DNA of 64,000 bases from NCBI RefSeq assembly GCF_900187455.1, contig NZ_FYDX01000013.1, positions 62,001-126,000 on the forward strand, written 5' to 3'. This document shows, in pieces, positions 1 through 7,932 of the stretch; position 1 is the first letter of the stretch, and the number at the start of each line of letters is the position of its first letter. The notes beneath the pieces were generated by a model. It did no database searches, was not told the origin of the DNA, and was given only the letters and a program-made list of their open reading frames with translations. The stretch comes from Pseudomonas sp. Irchel 3E13 (GTDB lineage Bacteria; Pseudomonadota; Gammaproteobacteria; Pseudomonadales; Pseudomonadaceae). The position numbers were made by a program, and so were the translations under genes.

Positions 1-855
1 CACTACATCAACCTGCTCGGTCTGATCGAGACCGGGCGTGACGAGCGGGGCCGGGTCTACCTCAAGGCCTGGACCGAAGTGGACAGATTCTCCGTGGTGC
101 TGGTGGAAGCCGACGAGGCCGGCATGGATTTCATGGCCTACAAGGTGAGCGACGAAGCGACCCTGGAAACCCTCGAAGGCGAGCTGCGCGCCTGGGGCTG
201 CACGGTGCGCAACCTGCCCGCCGGCGACCTGCTGGGCTGCGGGCGGCGGGTGCAGTTCGACCTGCCGTCCGGGCATGTCTTCGAGCTGTACGCGGACAAG
301 GAATACACCGGCAAGTGGGGCGTCTCCGACTTCAACCCGGAAGCCTGGCCTCGCGGCCTGAAAGGCATGCGCGCCGTGCGATTCGACCACTGCCTGCTGT
401 ACGGCGGCGAGCTGCAGGCCACCTACGACCTGCTGGTCCAGGTGCTCGGTTTCTACCTCGCCGAGCAAGTGGTGGACGACCAGGGCAACCGCATTGCCCA
501 GTTCATGAGCCTGGCCACCAAGGCCCACGATGTCGCGTTCATCCAGCACGCCGAGCAGGGCCGCCTGCACCACGTGTCGTTCTACCTGGAAACCTGGGAC
601 GACGTGCTGCGCGCCGCCGACCTGATCTCCATGACCAATTCGTCGCTGGACATCGGCCCGACCCGTCACGGCCTGACCCACGGCAAGACGGTGTACTTCT
701 TCGACCCGTCCGGCAACCGCAACGAGGTGTTCGCCGGGGGTGACTACAACTACCCGGACCACAAGCCGCAGACCTGGTCGGCGGATGAACTGGGCAAGGC
801 GATCTTCTACCACGACCGCATCCTGAACGAACGCTTCCTGACCGTACTGACCTGA
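1..855 (+). CDS. Catechol 2,3-dioxygenase (5' end outside window)
   Basis: Extradiol ring-cleavage dioxygenase that opens catechol to 2-hydroxymuconic semialdehyde in the cytoplasm. The frame is open from base 1, so the N-terminus lies upstream; 284 residues are visible, against about 307 in XylE-type enzymes. The metal ligands of the family are recognisable: His in FDHCLLY, His in LHHVSFYLE and Glu in NRNEVFAGG. The C-terminal extradiol signature GLTHGKTVYFFDPSGNRNEVF is intact apart from normal variation. It is the first visible gene of a meta-cleavage operon, 11 bp before the semialdehyde dehydrogenase. Confident. Confidence 0.93.
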   Translation, partial: HYINLLGLIETGRDERGRVYLKAWTEVDRFSVVLVEADEAGMDFMAYKVSDEATLETLEGELRAWGCTVRNLPAGDLLGCGRRVQFDLPSGHVFELYADKEYTGKWGVSDFNPEAWPRGLKGMRAVRFDHCLLYGGELQATYDLLVQVLGFYLAEQVVDDQGNRIAQFMSLATKAHDVAFIQHAEQGRLHHVSFYLETWDDVLRAADLISMTNSSLDIGPTRHGLTHGKTVYFFDPSGNRNEVFAGGDYNYPDHKPQTWSADELGKAIFYHDRILNERFLTVLT

Positions 856-866
856 GGACTGTCCCC

Positions 867-2327
867 ATGCAAGAGATCAAGCATTTCATCGACGGCGCCT
901 ATGTCGCCTCGGCCAGCGGCCGTACCTTCGACAAGCTCGACCCGAGCACCGGCGAGGTCTTCGCCAAGGTCCATGAAGCCGGCGAAGCGGAAGTGGACGC
1001 CGCCGTGCGCGCCGCCCGCGCCGCCCTCACAGGCCCTTGGGCGCGGATGAGCGTGGCCGAGCGCGGCGCGATCCTGCACAAGGTCGCCGACGGCATCCTC
1101 GCTCGTTTCGAGGAATTCCTCGCCGCCGAGTGCCGCGACACCGGCAAGCCGCGCTCGCTGGCCAGCCATATCGACATCCCGCGGGGCGCGGCCAACTTCA
1201 AGGTGTTCGCCGACTCGGTGAAGAACGTCGCCGCCGAGACCTTCGAAATGGACACCCCCGACGGCACGGGCGCGCTGAACTATGCGGTGCGGCGCCCGCG
1301 GGGCGTGATCGGGGTGATCAGCCCGTGGAACCTGCCGCTGCTGCTGATGACCTGGAAAGTCGGCCCGGCGCTGGCCTGCGGCAACACCGTGGTGGTCAAG
1401 CCGTCGGAAGAAACCCCGAGCACCGCCGCGCTGCTGGGTGAAGTGATGAACGCCGCCGGCGTGCCCAAGGGCGTGTACAACGTGGTGCAGGGCCTGGGCG
1501 GCAATTCCGCGGGCGCGTTCCTCACCGCGCACCCGGATGTCGACGCCTTCACCTTCACCGGCGAAACCGGCACCGGGGAAACCATCATGCGCGCCGCGTC
1601 TCACGGTGTGCGCCCGGTGTCGCTGGAGCTGGGCGGCAAGAACGCCGGGATCGTCTTCGCCGACTGCGACCTGGACAAGGCGGTGGAAGGCACGCTGCGT
1701 TCGGTGTTCGCCAACAGCGGCCAGGTGTGCCTGGGCACCGAGCGGCTGTATGTGCAGCGGCCGGTGTTCGACGCCTTTGTCGCCCGCCTGAAAGCGGGTG
1801 CCGAAGCGTTGGTGATCGGCGCCCCGGATGATCCGAAAGCCACCCTTGGGCCGTTGGTCAGCCTGACCCACCGCGAGAAGGTCCTGTCCTATTACCAGCA
1901 GGCCCGCGACCAGGGCGCGACCGTCATCACCGGCGGCGGCGTGCCGGACATGCCGGCGGCGCTGGCCGGCGGTGCCTGGGTACAGCCGACGATCTGGACC
2001 GGGCTGCCGGACGATTCGTCGGTGGTCACCGAGGAAATCTTCGGCCCGTGCTGCCACATCCGTCCGTTCGACAGCGAGGACGAAGCCGTCGCCCTGGCCA
2101 ACGACACCCACTACGGTCTCTCGGCCACGCTGTGGACGGAAAACCTCGGGCGCGCCCACCGTGTCGCCGGGCAACTGGAGGCGGGGATTATCTGGGTCAA
2201 TAGCTGGTTCCTGCGTGACCTGCGCACCGCCTTCGGCGGCAGCAAGCAGTCGGGCATCGGCCGCGAAGGCGGGGTCCATTCGCTTGAGTTCTACACCGAG
2301 CTCAAGAACATCTGCGTGAAACTCTGA
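867..2327 (+). CDS. 2-hydroxymuconic semialdehyde dehydrogenase
   Basis: NAD-dependent aldehyde dehydrogenase of 486 residues, the usual size of XylG/DmpC enzymes. It oxidises the catechol 2,3-cleavage product to 4-oxalocrotonate. The catalytic segments LELGGKNAG (general-base Glu) and NSGQVCLGTERL (nucleophilic Cys) are visible, as is the cofactor-site motif SPWNLPLLLMTWK. The start has GAGGACTGTCCCC ahead of ATG. It lies 11 bp after the dioxygenase and 7 bp before the aldolase, so substrate assignment rests on both family and operon context. Confidence 0.93.
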   Translation: MQEIKHFIDGAYVASASGRTFDKLDPSTGEVFAKVHEAGEAEVDAAVRAARAALTGPWARMSVAERGAILHKVADGILARFEEFLAAECRDTGKPRSLASHIDIPRGAANFKVFADSVKNVAAETFEMDTPDGTGALNYAVRRPRGVIGVISPWNLPLLLMTWKVGPALACGNTVVVKPSEETPSTAALLGEVMNAAGVPKGVYNVVQGLGGNSAGAFLTAHPDVDAFTFTGETGTGETIMRAASHGVRPVSLELGGKNAGIVFADCDLDKAVEGTLRSVFANSGQVCLGTERLYVQRPVFDAFVARLKAGAEALVIGAPDDPKATLGPLVSLTHREKVLSYYQQARDQGATVITGGGVPDMPAALAGGAWVQPTIWTGLPDDSSVVTEEIFGPCCHIRPFDSEDEAVALANDTHYGLSATLWTENLGRAHRVAGQLEAGIIWVNSWFLRDLRTAFGGSKQSGIGREGGVHSLEFYTELKNICVKL

Positions 2328-2334
2328 GGCGCCC

Positions 2335-3351
2335 ATGAACGGCAAGAAACTCTATATCTCTGACGTCACCCTGCGTGACGGCAGCCATGCCATCCGCCAT
2401 CAGTACACCCTCGACAACGCCCGGGACATCGCCCGGGCACTGGACACGGCCAAGGTCGATTCCATCGAGGTGGCCCACGGTGACGGCCTGCAAGGCTCCA
2501 GTTTCAACTACGGCTTCGGCCGCCATTCCGACCTCGAATACATCGAGGCGGTGGCCGATGTGGTCCGCCACGCGAAGATCGCCACGCTGCTGTTGCCGGG
2601 GATCGGCACCGTCCACGACCTGAAGGCGGCCTACGACGCCGGCGCGCGGGTGGTGCGCGTCGCCACCCACTGCACCGAGGCGGACGTGTCCCGCCAGCAC
2701 ATCGAATACGCCCGCGAGCTGGGCATGGACACCGTCGGTTTCCTGATGATGAGCCACATGATTCCGGCCGAGCAGTTGGCGGCCCAGGGCAAGTTGATGG
2801 AAAGCTACGGCGCCCAGTGCATCTACATGGCCGACTCGGGTGGCGCGATGAACATGCAGGACATTCGCGAGCGCATGCGCGCCTTCAAGGCGGTGCTCGA
2901 CCCGCAAACCCAGACCGGCATGCACGCCCACCACAACCTCAGCCTCGGCGTGGCCAACTCCATCGTCGCCGTGGAGGAGGGCTGTGATCGCATCGACGCC
3001 AGCCTCGCCGGCATGGGCGCGGGCGCCGGCAACGCGCCGCTGGAAGTGTTCATCGCCGCCGCCGAGCGCCTGGGCTGGAACCACGGCACCGACCTCTACA
3101 CCTTGATGGACGCGGCGGACGATCTCGTCCGGCCGCTGCAAGACCGCCCGGTGCGGGTCGACCGGGAAACCCTCGGCCTGGGTTACGCCGGGGTCTACTC
3201 CAGCTTCCTCCGGCACGCCGAGGCTGCCGCCGCGCGCCACGGCCTGAAGACCCTGGACATCCTGGTGGAGTTGGGCAAGCGGCGCATGGTCGGCGGTCAG
3301 GAAGACATGATCGTCGACGTGGCGCTGGATCTCTTGAAAAAGGCCGGTTGA
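2335..3351 (+). CDS. 4-hydroxy-2-oxovalerate aldolase
   Basis: Class II pyruvate-type aldolase (DmpG/XylK/BphI family), 338 residues against about 345 in DmpG. It splits 4-hydroxy-2-oxovalerate to pyruvate and acetaldehyde. The HMGL-like N-terminus DVTLRDGSHAIRHQYT carries the metal-binding Asp and the catalytic Arg, and HAHHNLSLGVANS carries the metal-binding histidines. This enzyme normally works in a complex with acylating acetaldehyde dehydrogenase (DmpF), which is not in the visible part of the operon; it, the hydratase and the decarboxylase/tautomerase may lie upstream. Confidence 0.93.
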   Translation: MNGKKLYISDVTLRDGSHAIRHQYTLDNARDIARALDTAKVDSIEVAHGDGLQGSSFNYGFGRHSDLEYIEAVADVVRHAKIATLLLPGIGTVHDLKAAYDAGARVVRVATHCTEADVSRQHIEYARELGMDTVGFLMMSHMIPAEQLAAQGKLMESYGAQCIYMADSGGAMNMQDIRERMRAFKAVLDPQTQTGMHAHHNLSLGVANSIVAVEEGCDRIDASLAGMGAGAGNAPLEVFIAAAERLGWNHGTDLYTLMDAADDLVRPLQDRPVRVDRETLGLGYAGVYSSFLRHAEAAAARHGLKTLDILVELGKRRMVGGQEDMIVDVALDLLKKAG

Positions 3352-3369
3352 GGCCAACGGGAAACGCAC

Positions 3370-3387
3370 ATGAACAACAAGAACAAT
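3370..3387 (+). promoter_or_regulatory. Crc/Hfq-type CA motif at start codon
   Basis: The first codons read ATGAACAACAAGAACAAT, which matches the AAnAAnAA pattern bound by Hfq with Crc in Pseudomonas mRNAs. The position over the initiation region of a catabolic-operon gene is typical of catabolite-repressed transcripts. Pattern match only. Confidence 0.4.
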
Positions 3388-4461
3388 ATCGATGTGGCCG
3401 TTGTAGAAAACCCCGGGGCGGCCGCCGTGCCGTCCCGCCAGCCGCTGACCGGCCTGCTCGGGCTGGCGCTGGTGGTGCTGGTGTCGTGGGCGGCGATCGG
3501 CAGTGTCAGCGCCGGATTCTTCGCCACCTGGGCGACGTTTTTCCTGGTCTGTTGCGTGCCGCCGCAAATCGTTTTGGCGATGGTCTGGCGCAACCAGTAT
3601 CCGGGCTGGCTGAACGGGCTGGGCCAGCCGTGGCGGGGGCTCGCGCAACTGGCGCTGACCTTGCTCGCGGCGGCGCTGATCGCCAGCCTGGTATTCGTCA
3701 CCCAGGCGCAACAGGTCGGGCCGCCGACGCCGTTCACCCTGATGTACGTGATCTTCTGCGTGCTGGTGACCTTCTGGCTGGTGCTGGTCTGGGAATGCTG
3801 GCCGCTGGCGGCGCTCGTGCGTCAGCCGTTGACGCTGGGGTTGGGCATTCTCGTCGTGGCGTACTTGCTGGGCTACGGGCTGTTCAGCCTGCTGTTCGAC
3901 TTCTCGGCCCTGGCCGGGGCGCCGTTCTACCTTGATCGCCTTGATCCGCATGGCGCGTTGCCGGCGCTGGAGATACTGGCGTTCTCGGTGACCACCGTGG
4001 CCGTGACCTTCGCCTGCCTGTTGCTGGGTTTCTGGCCGGTGTCGCGGATCAGCGGACAACCCTGGGCCGGGCTCGCCCGCAGCGTCTGGGTGCTGCTGGT
4101 CAGCGCCGCGCTGTACTTCGCCGGCACTCGCGGGCTGGGCATCGAGCCGGTGCCGTTCATGGCTCGCGGGGCGATTGCCTTGCTGTTCGGGGTGCTGGTG
4201 CCGCTGCTGATGTTCGAGGGGCAGTTATTCGCCGGCCGGCCAGGGCGCGGCGTGCTGCAACTGCTGGTGGCGATTGTCGCCGGGGCGCTGCTGTCGTCGC
4301 TGTATTGGGCGTTGGCGCCGTGGCTCAGCGGACCGCTGGACAGCGGCGCGCCAGGTTACGCGAGGGAGTTCTGGCTGGCCTCGGCCTTGCTGGCGCTGAC
4401 CTTCCCGCTGCTGGTGGTGCTCAGCCAGTTCCTCGATTTCTGGCCGCTGCGCCGGCGCTGA
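3370..4461 (+). CDS. Polytopic membrane protein of unknown function in the meta-cleavage operon
   Basis: A 363-residue, very hydrophobic protein with about ten predicted membrane segments (the first at about residues 28-48, the last at about 335-355). A short polar N-terminus of about 22 residues begins MNNKNN. No family could be named from the sequence. It starts 18 bp after the aldolase gene and precedes a MetA-type outer-membrane protein, so an inner-membrane role in aromatic or lipid-like substrate handling is possible but only inferred from context. The first codons read ATGAACAACAAGAACAAT, a Crc/Hfq-type A-rich motif at the start codon. Confidence 0.7.
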   Translation: MNNKNNIDVAVVENPGAAAVPSRQPLTGLLGLALVVLVSWAAIGSVSAGFFATWATFFLVCCVPPQIVLAMVWRNQYPGWLNGLGQPWRGLAQLALTLLAAALIASLVFVTQAQQVGPPTPFTLMYVIFCVLVTFWLVLVWECWPLAALVRQPLTLGLGILVVAYLLGYGLFSLLFDFSALAGAPFYLDRLDPHGALPALEILAFSVTTVAVTFACLLLGFWPVSRISGQPWAGLARSVWVLLVSAALYFAGTRGLGIEPVPFMARGAIALLFGVLVPLLMFEGQLFAGRPGRGVLQLLVAIVAGALLSSLYWALAPWLSGPLDSGAPGYAREFWLASALLALTFPLLVVLSQFLDFWPLRRR

Positions 4462-4485
4462 TTTCCCGCTTTCCCATTTCTTCCT

Positions 4486-4531
4486 GAACGCCGTGGTGCG
4501 CAGCCGCGCGGCTTGCGCGTGGGCGGCGTTC
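4486..4531 (+). other. Intercistronic hairpin
   Basis: GAACGCCG at 4486-4493 pairs perfectly with CGGCGTTC at 4524-4531. The 30-base loop contains a further inner stem, AGCC-GCGC-GGCT. It lies between the membrane-protein gene and the MetA-type gene and has no U-run. It could stabilise or attenuate the operon transcript. Confidence 0.4.
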
Positions 4532-4554
4532 GCCCTGAATAAAGGACTCACCTC

Positions 4555-4567
4555 ATGAACAACAAGA
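4555..4567 (+). promoter_or_regulatory. Crc/Hfq-type CA motif at start codon
   Basis: ATGAACAACAAGA overlaps the start codon, like the motif at the start of the preceding gene at 3370. It suggests that this operon is under Crc-mediated catabolite repression. Pattern match only. Confidence 0.35.
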
Positions 4568-5442
4568 TCCTGATCGCTGTTTCTGCATCGCTGCTGAGCG
4601 TGGCTACGTCGGGCTGGGCCACCGAGGGCGGTGGCTCGTCGTACCCGATGGGCGCGGAAAACTACATGTCCGGCGCCTTGCCGCCGCCGGGCTGGTACGC
4701 CCAGGTCTATGCCCAGCACTACGCGGCGGACGACCTGATGGGCAACGACGGCCACGCGCTGCCGCTGGACTTCCGCCTGCGCGCCAACGTTGTCGCACCG
4801 CGTCTGGTGTGGGTGACCGAGGAAACCGTGTTGGGCGGCAGCCTGGCGTTCCAGGCCATCGCTCCGCTGGTGGACCTGAGCGTGACCGTCAACGGCAACC
4901 GCGACCACCGTCGCGGCCTCGGCGACGTGATCTTCGGCCCGGCGCTCGGCTACCACTACAGCGACAAATTCCATGCCGTGTACGCGCTGGACATCATCGC
5001 CCCGACCGGCAGCTACGACCGCGACCGCCAGACCAATATCGGCCGCAACTACTGGGCCGCCGAACCGGTGGCGGCGTTCAGCTATGTCGACCCGAACGGA
5101 CCGAACCTGGACGTCAAACTGATGTACGACTTCAACGGCCGCAACCGCGATACCGACTACCGCTCCGGGCAGGAAGCGCATGCCGACTACGCACTGGGCT
5201 GGGGCTTGGGTAATGGCTGGGTGGTGGGGGTTGGCGGGTATATCTACCAGCAGGTCACCGATGACCGGCAGCACGGCGACCGGGTCGAAGACAACAAGGG
5301 CAAGGCGTTCGCGATCGGGCCCTCGATCAAGTACAGCGATGCCTCGGGGTGGTTCATCACCGCCAAATGGCAGCATGAAACCGATGTGCGCAATCGGCCT
5401 GAGGGGGATGCGTACTGGCTGAAATTGACGATGCCGTTGTAG
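4555..5442 (+). CDS. MetA-pathway outer-membrane protein (SphA/phenol_MetA_deg family)
   Basis: A 295-residue secreted protein with signal peptide MNNKILIAVSASLLSVATSGWA followed by a beta-rich body. Alternating aromatic/hydrophobic strands (GWYAQVYAQHYAADD, LGDVIFGPALGYHYS, WFITAKWQHETDVR) and a C-terminal KLTMPL fit an outer-membrane barrel. This family is commonly found at the end of aromatic meta-cleavage operons and is thought to aid uptake of the aromatic or lipid substrate. AAAGGACTCACCTC precedes the ATG. It is the last gene of the operon and is followed by a strong hairpin. Confidence 0.8.
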   Translation: MNNKILIAVSASLLSVATSGWATEGGGSSYPMGAENYMSGALPPPGWYAQVYAQHYAADDLMGNDGHALPLDFRLRANVVAPRLVWVTEETVLGGSLAFQAIAPLVDLSVTVNGNRDHRRGLGDVIFGPALGYHYSDKFHAVYALDIIAPTGSYDRDRQTNIGRNYWAAEPVAAFSYVDPNGPNLDVKLMYDFNGRNRDTDYRSGQEAHADYALGWGLGNGWVVGVGGYIYQQVTDDRQHGDRVEDNKGKAFAIGPSIKYSDASGWFITAKWQHETDVRNRPEGDAYWLKLTMPL

Positions 5443-5454
5443 GGAGCCGAGGCT

Positions 5455-5488
5455 TTCGCGACGGTTCGGGGCGCCGAACCATCGCGAA
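5455..5488. terminator. Bidirectional hairpin between convergent genes
   Basis: TTCGCGACGGTTCGG (5455-5469) pairs with CCGAACCATCGCGAA (5474-5488) with one mismatch and a 4-base loop. It sits between the convergent MetA-type and lipoprotein genes. There is no clear U-run, so it may terminate weakly in both directions or be a REP-like palindrome; a close copy of one arm recurs at 48643-48661. Confidence 0.55.
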
Positions 5489-5492
5489 GTCG

Positions 5493-6260
5493 TCACTGTA
5501 TGCCTACCGTCCAGGGTGCATATTCCAACGAAAACATCCCCTGCGCTTTCCCCGGTTCAAAACCCGGCATCTGGCTGAGGTCAAGCTTCATGCAGGCGCT
5601 GTTGAGCCGGCTTTGCAGGTCGCCGTCCAGCTTGAAGTCGTTTGGCCGCACTTCAGCGGGGATCAGGTACACCAGGCAACCGGTGGTCTTGCCCTTGGCG
5701 TCGGCCTGGTAGCTGGCCACCGCCACGCCAACGCTGTTCACCCGCTCGTTGCCGAGCAATTGCTTGCGGAAGAACGCGCGTTGCGCATTTTGCTGCAACC
5801 ATGGCGCGGGCTGTGTGCTGCTGAAAGACACGCCTACCGGGGCAACCACTTCGACCTGGCCTTTTTCGTCGTACAGCGCGTCCGGCGCTGGGGGGAAGAT
5901 CGCCCGCGAGCATTGCTGTTCGATGAACTGATCAAACGCCGCGCGGTTGGTGAACGGTATTTGCCCGGACATGCCTTGCGCCACTTTGGGACTGGCCGGC
6001 AAGGTCTCGCAGGCGACCGCGCGCCCTTCGCGGTTGACGATCAGACGCAGGCGCGTGGTGCCCACCTGATCCTGCAGAACGTTGTTGGCGATGGTCCGGC
6101 GCAGCGCGGTCTGGAAATCGCTCTGGAATTGCTGCATCACTTTCGGATCGACCTCCACCTTGGGTTTATCGGGGGAGGTGCTGCAAGCGCTGAGCAGAGT
6201 CAGGCCAAGGGCGAGGGGAACAAGGGCGGGGCGGTAGAAGCGGGACAGGCTGTTCGACAC
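5493..6260 (-). CDS. Outer-membrane/periplasmic lipoprotein, unknown function
   Basis: About 255 residues starting at GTG 6260, chosen because AAGGA lies 6 bases upstream; an ATG 20 codons earlier has no such site. A hydrophobic segment ends in the lipobox LLSAC followed by STSPDKP, so the mature protein is lipid-anchored at Cys. The body contains FDQFIEQQCSRAIFPPAPDALYD and a LVYLIPAEVRPNDFKLDGDLQ segment, and resembles Pseudomonas lipoproteins that carry a TonB-C-like fold. No enzymatic motif is seen. It converges on the aromatic operon and is probably unrelated to it. Confidence 0.75.
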   Translation of the reverse strand: MSNSLSRFYRPALVPLALGLTLLSACSTSPDKPKVEVDPKVMQQFQSDFQTALRRTIANNVLQDQVGTTRLRLIVNREGRAVACETLPASPKVAQGMSGQIPFTNRAAFDQFIEQQCSRAIFPPAPDALYDEKGQVEVVAPVGVSFSSTQPAPWLQQNAQRAFFRKQLLGNERVNSVGVAVASYQADAKGKTTGCLVYLIPAEVRPNDFKLDGDLQSRLNSACMKLDLSQMPGFEPGKAQGMFSLEYAPWTVGIQ

Positions 6261-6348
6261 GAAACATCCTTGATAAGTGCGCGGAAACGGTTGTGCAGGA
6301 TACCTGTTTTTGCGGCCCATGGCTGGCCATGGGCCGCTGGCCTGCCCA

Positions 6349-7923
6349 TCACGCCTCCAGCACCTGCGGACTGCCGCTTTCCACTACGAAGCGCTTGAGG
6401 GTCGAAACGCTGGCATGCGGGTCGAGCCGGTCCGAAATCGCCTGCATCTTCACCTCCAGCCGCTCCCGGTTCAGGTCCAGCGACAGGTAGCCCCGCGGCC
6501 GGCTGTCGTAGAAGCGAATCTGTGGATTGGCCGGCAGGATCGACTGGATGGCTTCGTAGCTTGGTCCGTTGGAGGTGATGGAGGTGCCGACGAATTCCGC
6601 CGCCACCAGCCGCGACGCCGGGTCTTCCGGGCGTTCGTACAGATGGTTGGCCCAGAACGAGTGATAGTCACCGCTAAGTACCACCGGGTTGGCCACGCGG
6701 CTGTCGCGCAGGTTTTCGATCAGGCGGCCACGGGCAGCCTGGTAGCCGTCCCAGTTGTCGGTCCAGTAGCGTGCTTCGCCGCTGTCCGGGCGCTGCGCGC
6801 GCAACGGTGCCACCAACAGGTTCTGCGCCAGCAGGTTCCAGCGTGCGTCGCTGCGCTTGAGGCCGTCGTACAGCCAGCGCTCCTGCTCGAAGCCGAGCAA
6901 GGTGCGTTTGGGATCGGCGAGGTCGAGGCAGCTTTCCACTTCCATATGGCCCTTGCCGAAGGCCGGCGCCTGATAGCACGGTTGTTTCGAGCGGTACTGA
7001 CGGCCGTCCAGCACCGGCAGGCTGGCCAGATCGCCCCAGGCGAAGCGGCGGTAGATCAGCGGGCTGCCATTGCTGCCCAGCCGTGGTCGGCGCAACGGCA
7101 GGTTTTCCAGGAACGCCTGATAGGCCGCGGCGCGACGTTGCTGGAAACGGGCTACGTTGATGGCCGGGTCTTTGGAGTAGATCGACGAATAATCGTCCTG
7201 CACTTCATGGTCGTCCCACGTGGCGATCCACGGTGCGGCCGCGTGCAATTGCTGCAAGTCCGGGTCGCTGTGGTGCAGGGCGTAGCGGTAGCGATAGCCG
7301 GCCAGGTCGGTGGCTTCCGGCGCATTGTACGAGCGGGCCAGCCCCGGTGTGCCGGGGGCGTTGCTGTACTCGTAGATGTAGTCGCCGAGAAACAGCACCA
7401 AGTCCGGCCGTTCCTCGGCCATGTGCCGATAGGCGCTGAACAGGCCGCGCTCGTAATGGGCGCAGGAGGCCACGCCGATGCGCAAGCGGTCGGCCGGCGC
7501 ACCCAGCGCCGGCAGGGTCAGCGCCCGTCCCGCCGGGCCGCGCTCGCCGAGGGCGATAAAGCGGTACCAGTACTCGCGTCCGGGAGCCAGCCCACGCAGT
7601 TCGACATGCACGGCATGGCCGTTGAGCGCCAGGGCTTGCGTACGACCGCGCTGGGCGATGCGGCGGAAATCCGGGTCGAGCGCGACTTCCCAGTCCACCG
7701 GAATGCTCGACGGCAGGTTCTGCTCGTTGCCGGGAACGGGCAGCCCCGCACTGAGACGGGTCCAGATGACGAAGCCGTCCGGCCAGGGATCGCCACTGGC
7801 GACCCCCAGGCTGAAAGGCGTGCTCACGCCGGCCAGGGCCCGGCCATAACGCAGCAGCAAGGGCGCCGCGGCGACGCCGGCCAGCAGGCGCAAGGCCTGC
7901 CGGCGGTGCAGATCACGGGTCAT
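6349..7923 (-). CDS. phoD: PhoD-like alkaline phosphatase/phosphodiesterase
   Basis: A 524-residue secreted metallophosphoesterase. The N-terminus MTRDLHRRQALRLLAGVAAA fits a Tat signal with a twin Arg before the hydrophobic run, as known for PhoD. Conserved PhoD segments are visible: VASCAHYERG, VLFLGDYIYE, ATWDDHEVQDDY and VVLSGDYHSFW. GAGGAGAA precedes the ATG. It starts 9 bp after the stop of a TonB-dependent receptor gene and is evidently co-transcribed from the sigma-54 promoter at 10312-10327. PhoD enzymes hydrolyse phosphomono- and diesters in the periplasm. Its place in a sulfur-type regulon suggests an ester bearing both P and S, which is inference. Confidence 0.88.
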   Translation of the reverse strand: MTRDLHRRQALRLLAGVAAAPLLLRYGRALAGVSTPFSLGVASGDPWPDGFVIWTRLSAGLPVPGNEQNLPSSIPVDWEVALDPDFRRIAQRGRTQALALNGHAVHVELRGLAPGREYWYRFIALGERGPAGRALTLPALGAPADRLRIGVASCAHYERGLFSAYRHMAEERPDLVLFLGDYIYEYSNAPGTPGLARSYNAPEATDLAGYRYRYALHHSDPDLQQLHAAAPWIATWDDHEVQDDYSSIYSKDPAINVARFQQRRAAAYQAFLENLPLRRPRLGSNGSPLIYRRFAWGDLASLPVLDGRQYRSKQPCYQAPAFGKGHMEVESCLDLADPKRTLLGFEQERWLYDGLKRSDARWNLLAQNLLVAPLRAQRPDSGEARYWTDNWDGYQAARGRLIENLRDSRVANPVVLSGDYHSFWANHLYERPEDPASRLVAAEFVGTSITSNGPSYEAIQSILPANPQIRFYDSRPRGYLSLDLNRERLEVKMQAISDRLDPHASVSTLKRFVVESGSPQVLEA

Positions 7924-7932
7924 GAGTTCTCC

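Noticed and set aside
2302..4059. 585-codon - strand frame opposite the aldolase and membrane-protein genes
   Set aside because: His/Gln/Arg-rich antisense translation without any family resemblance.
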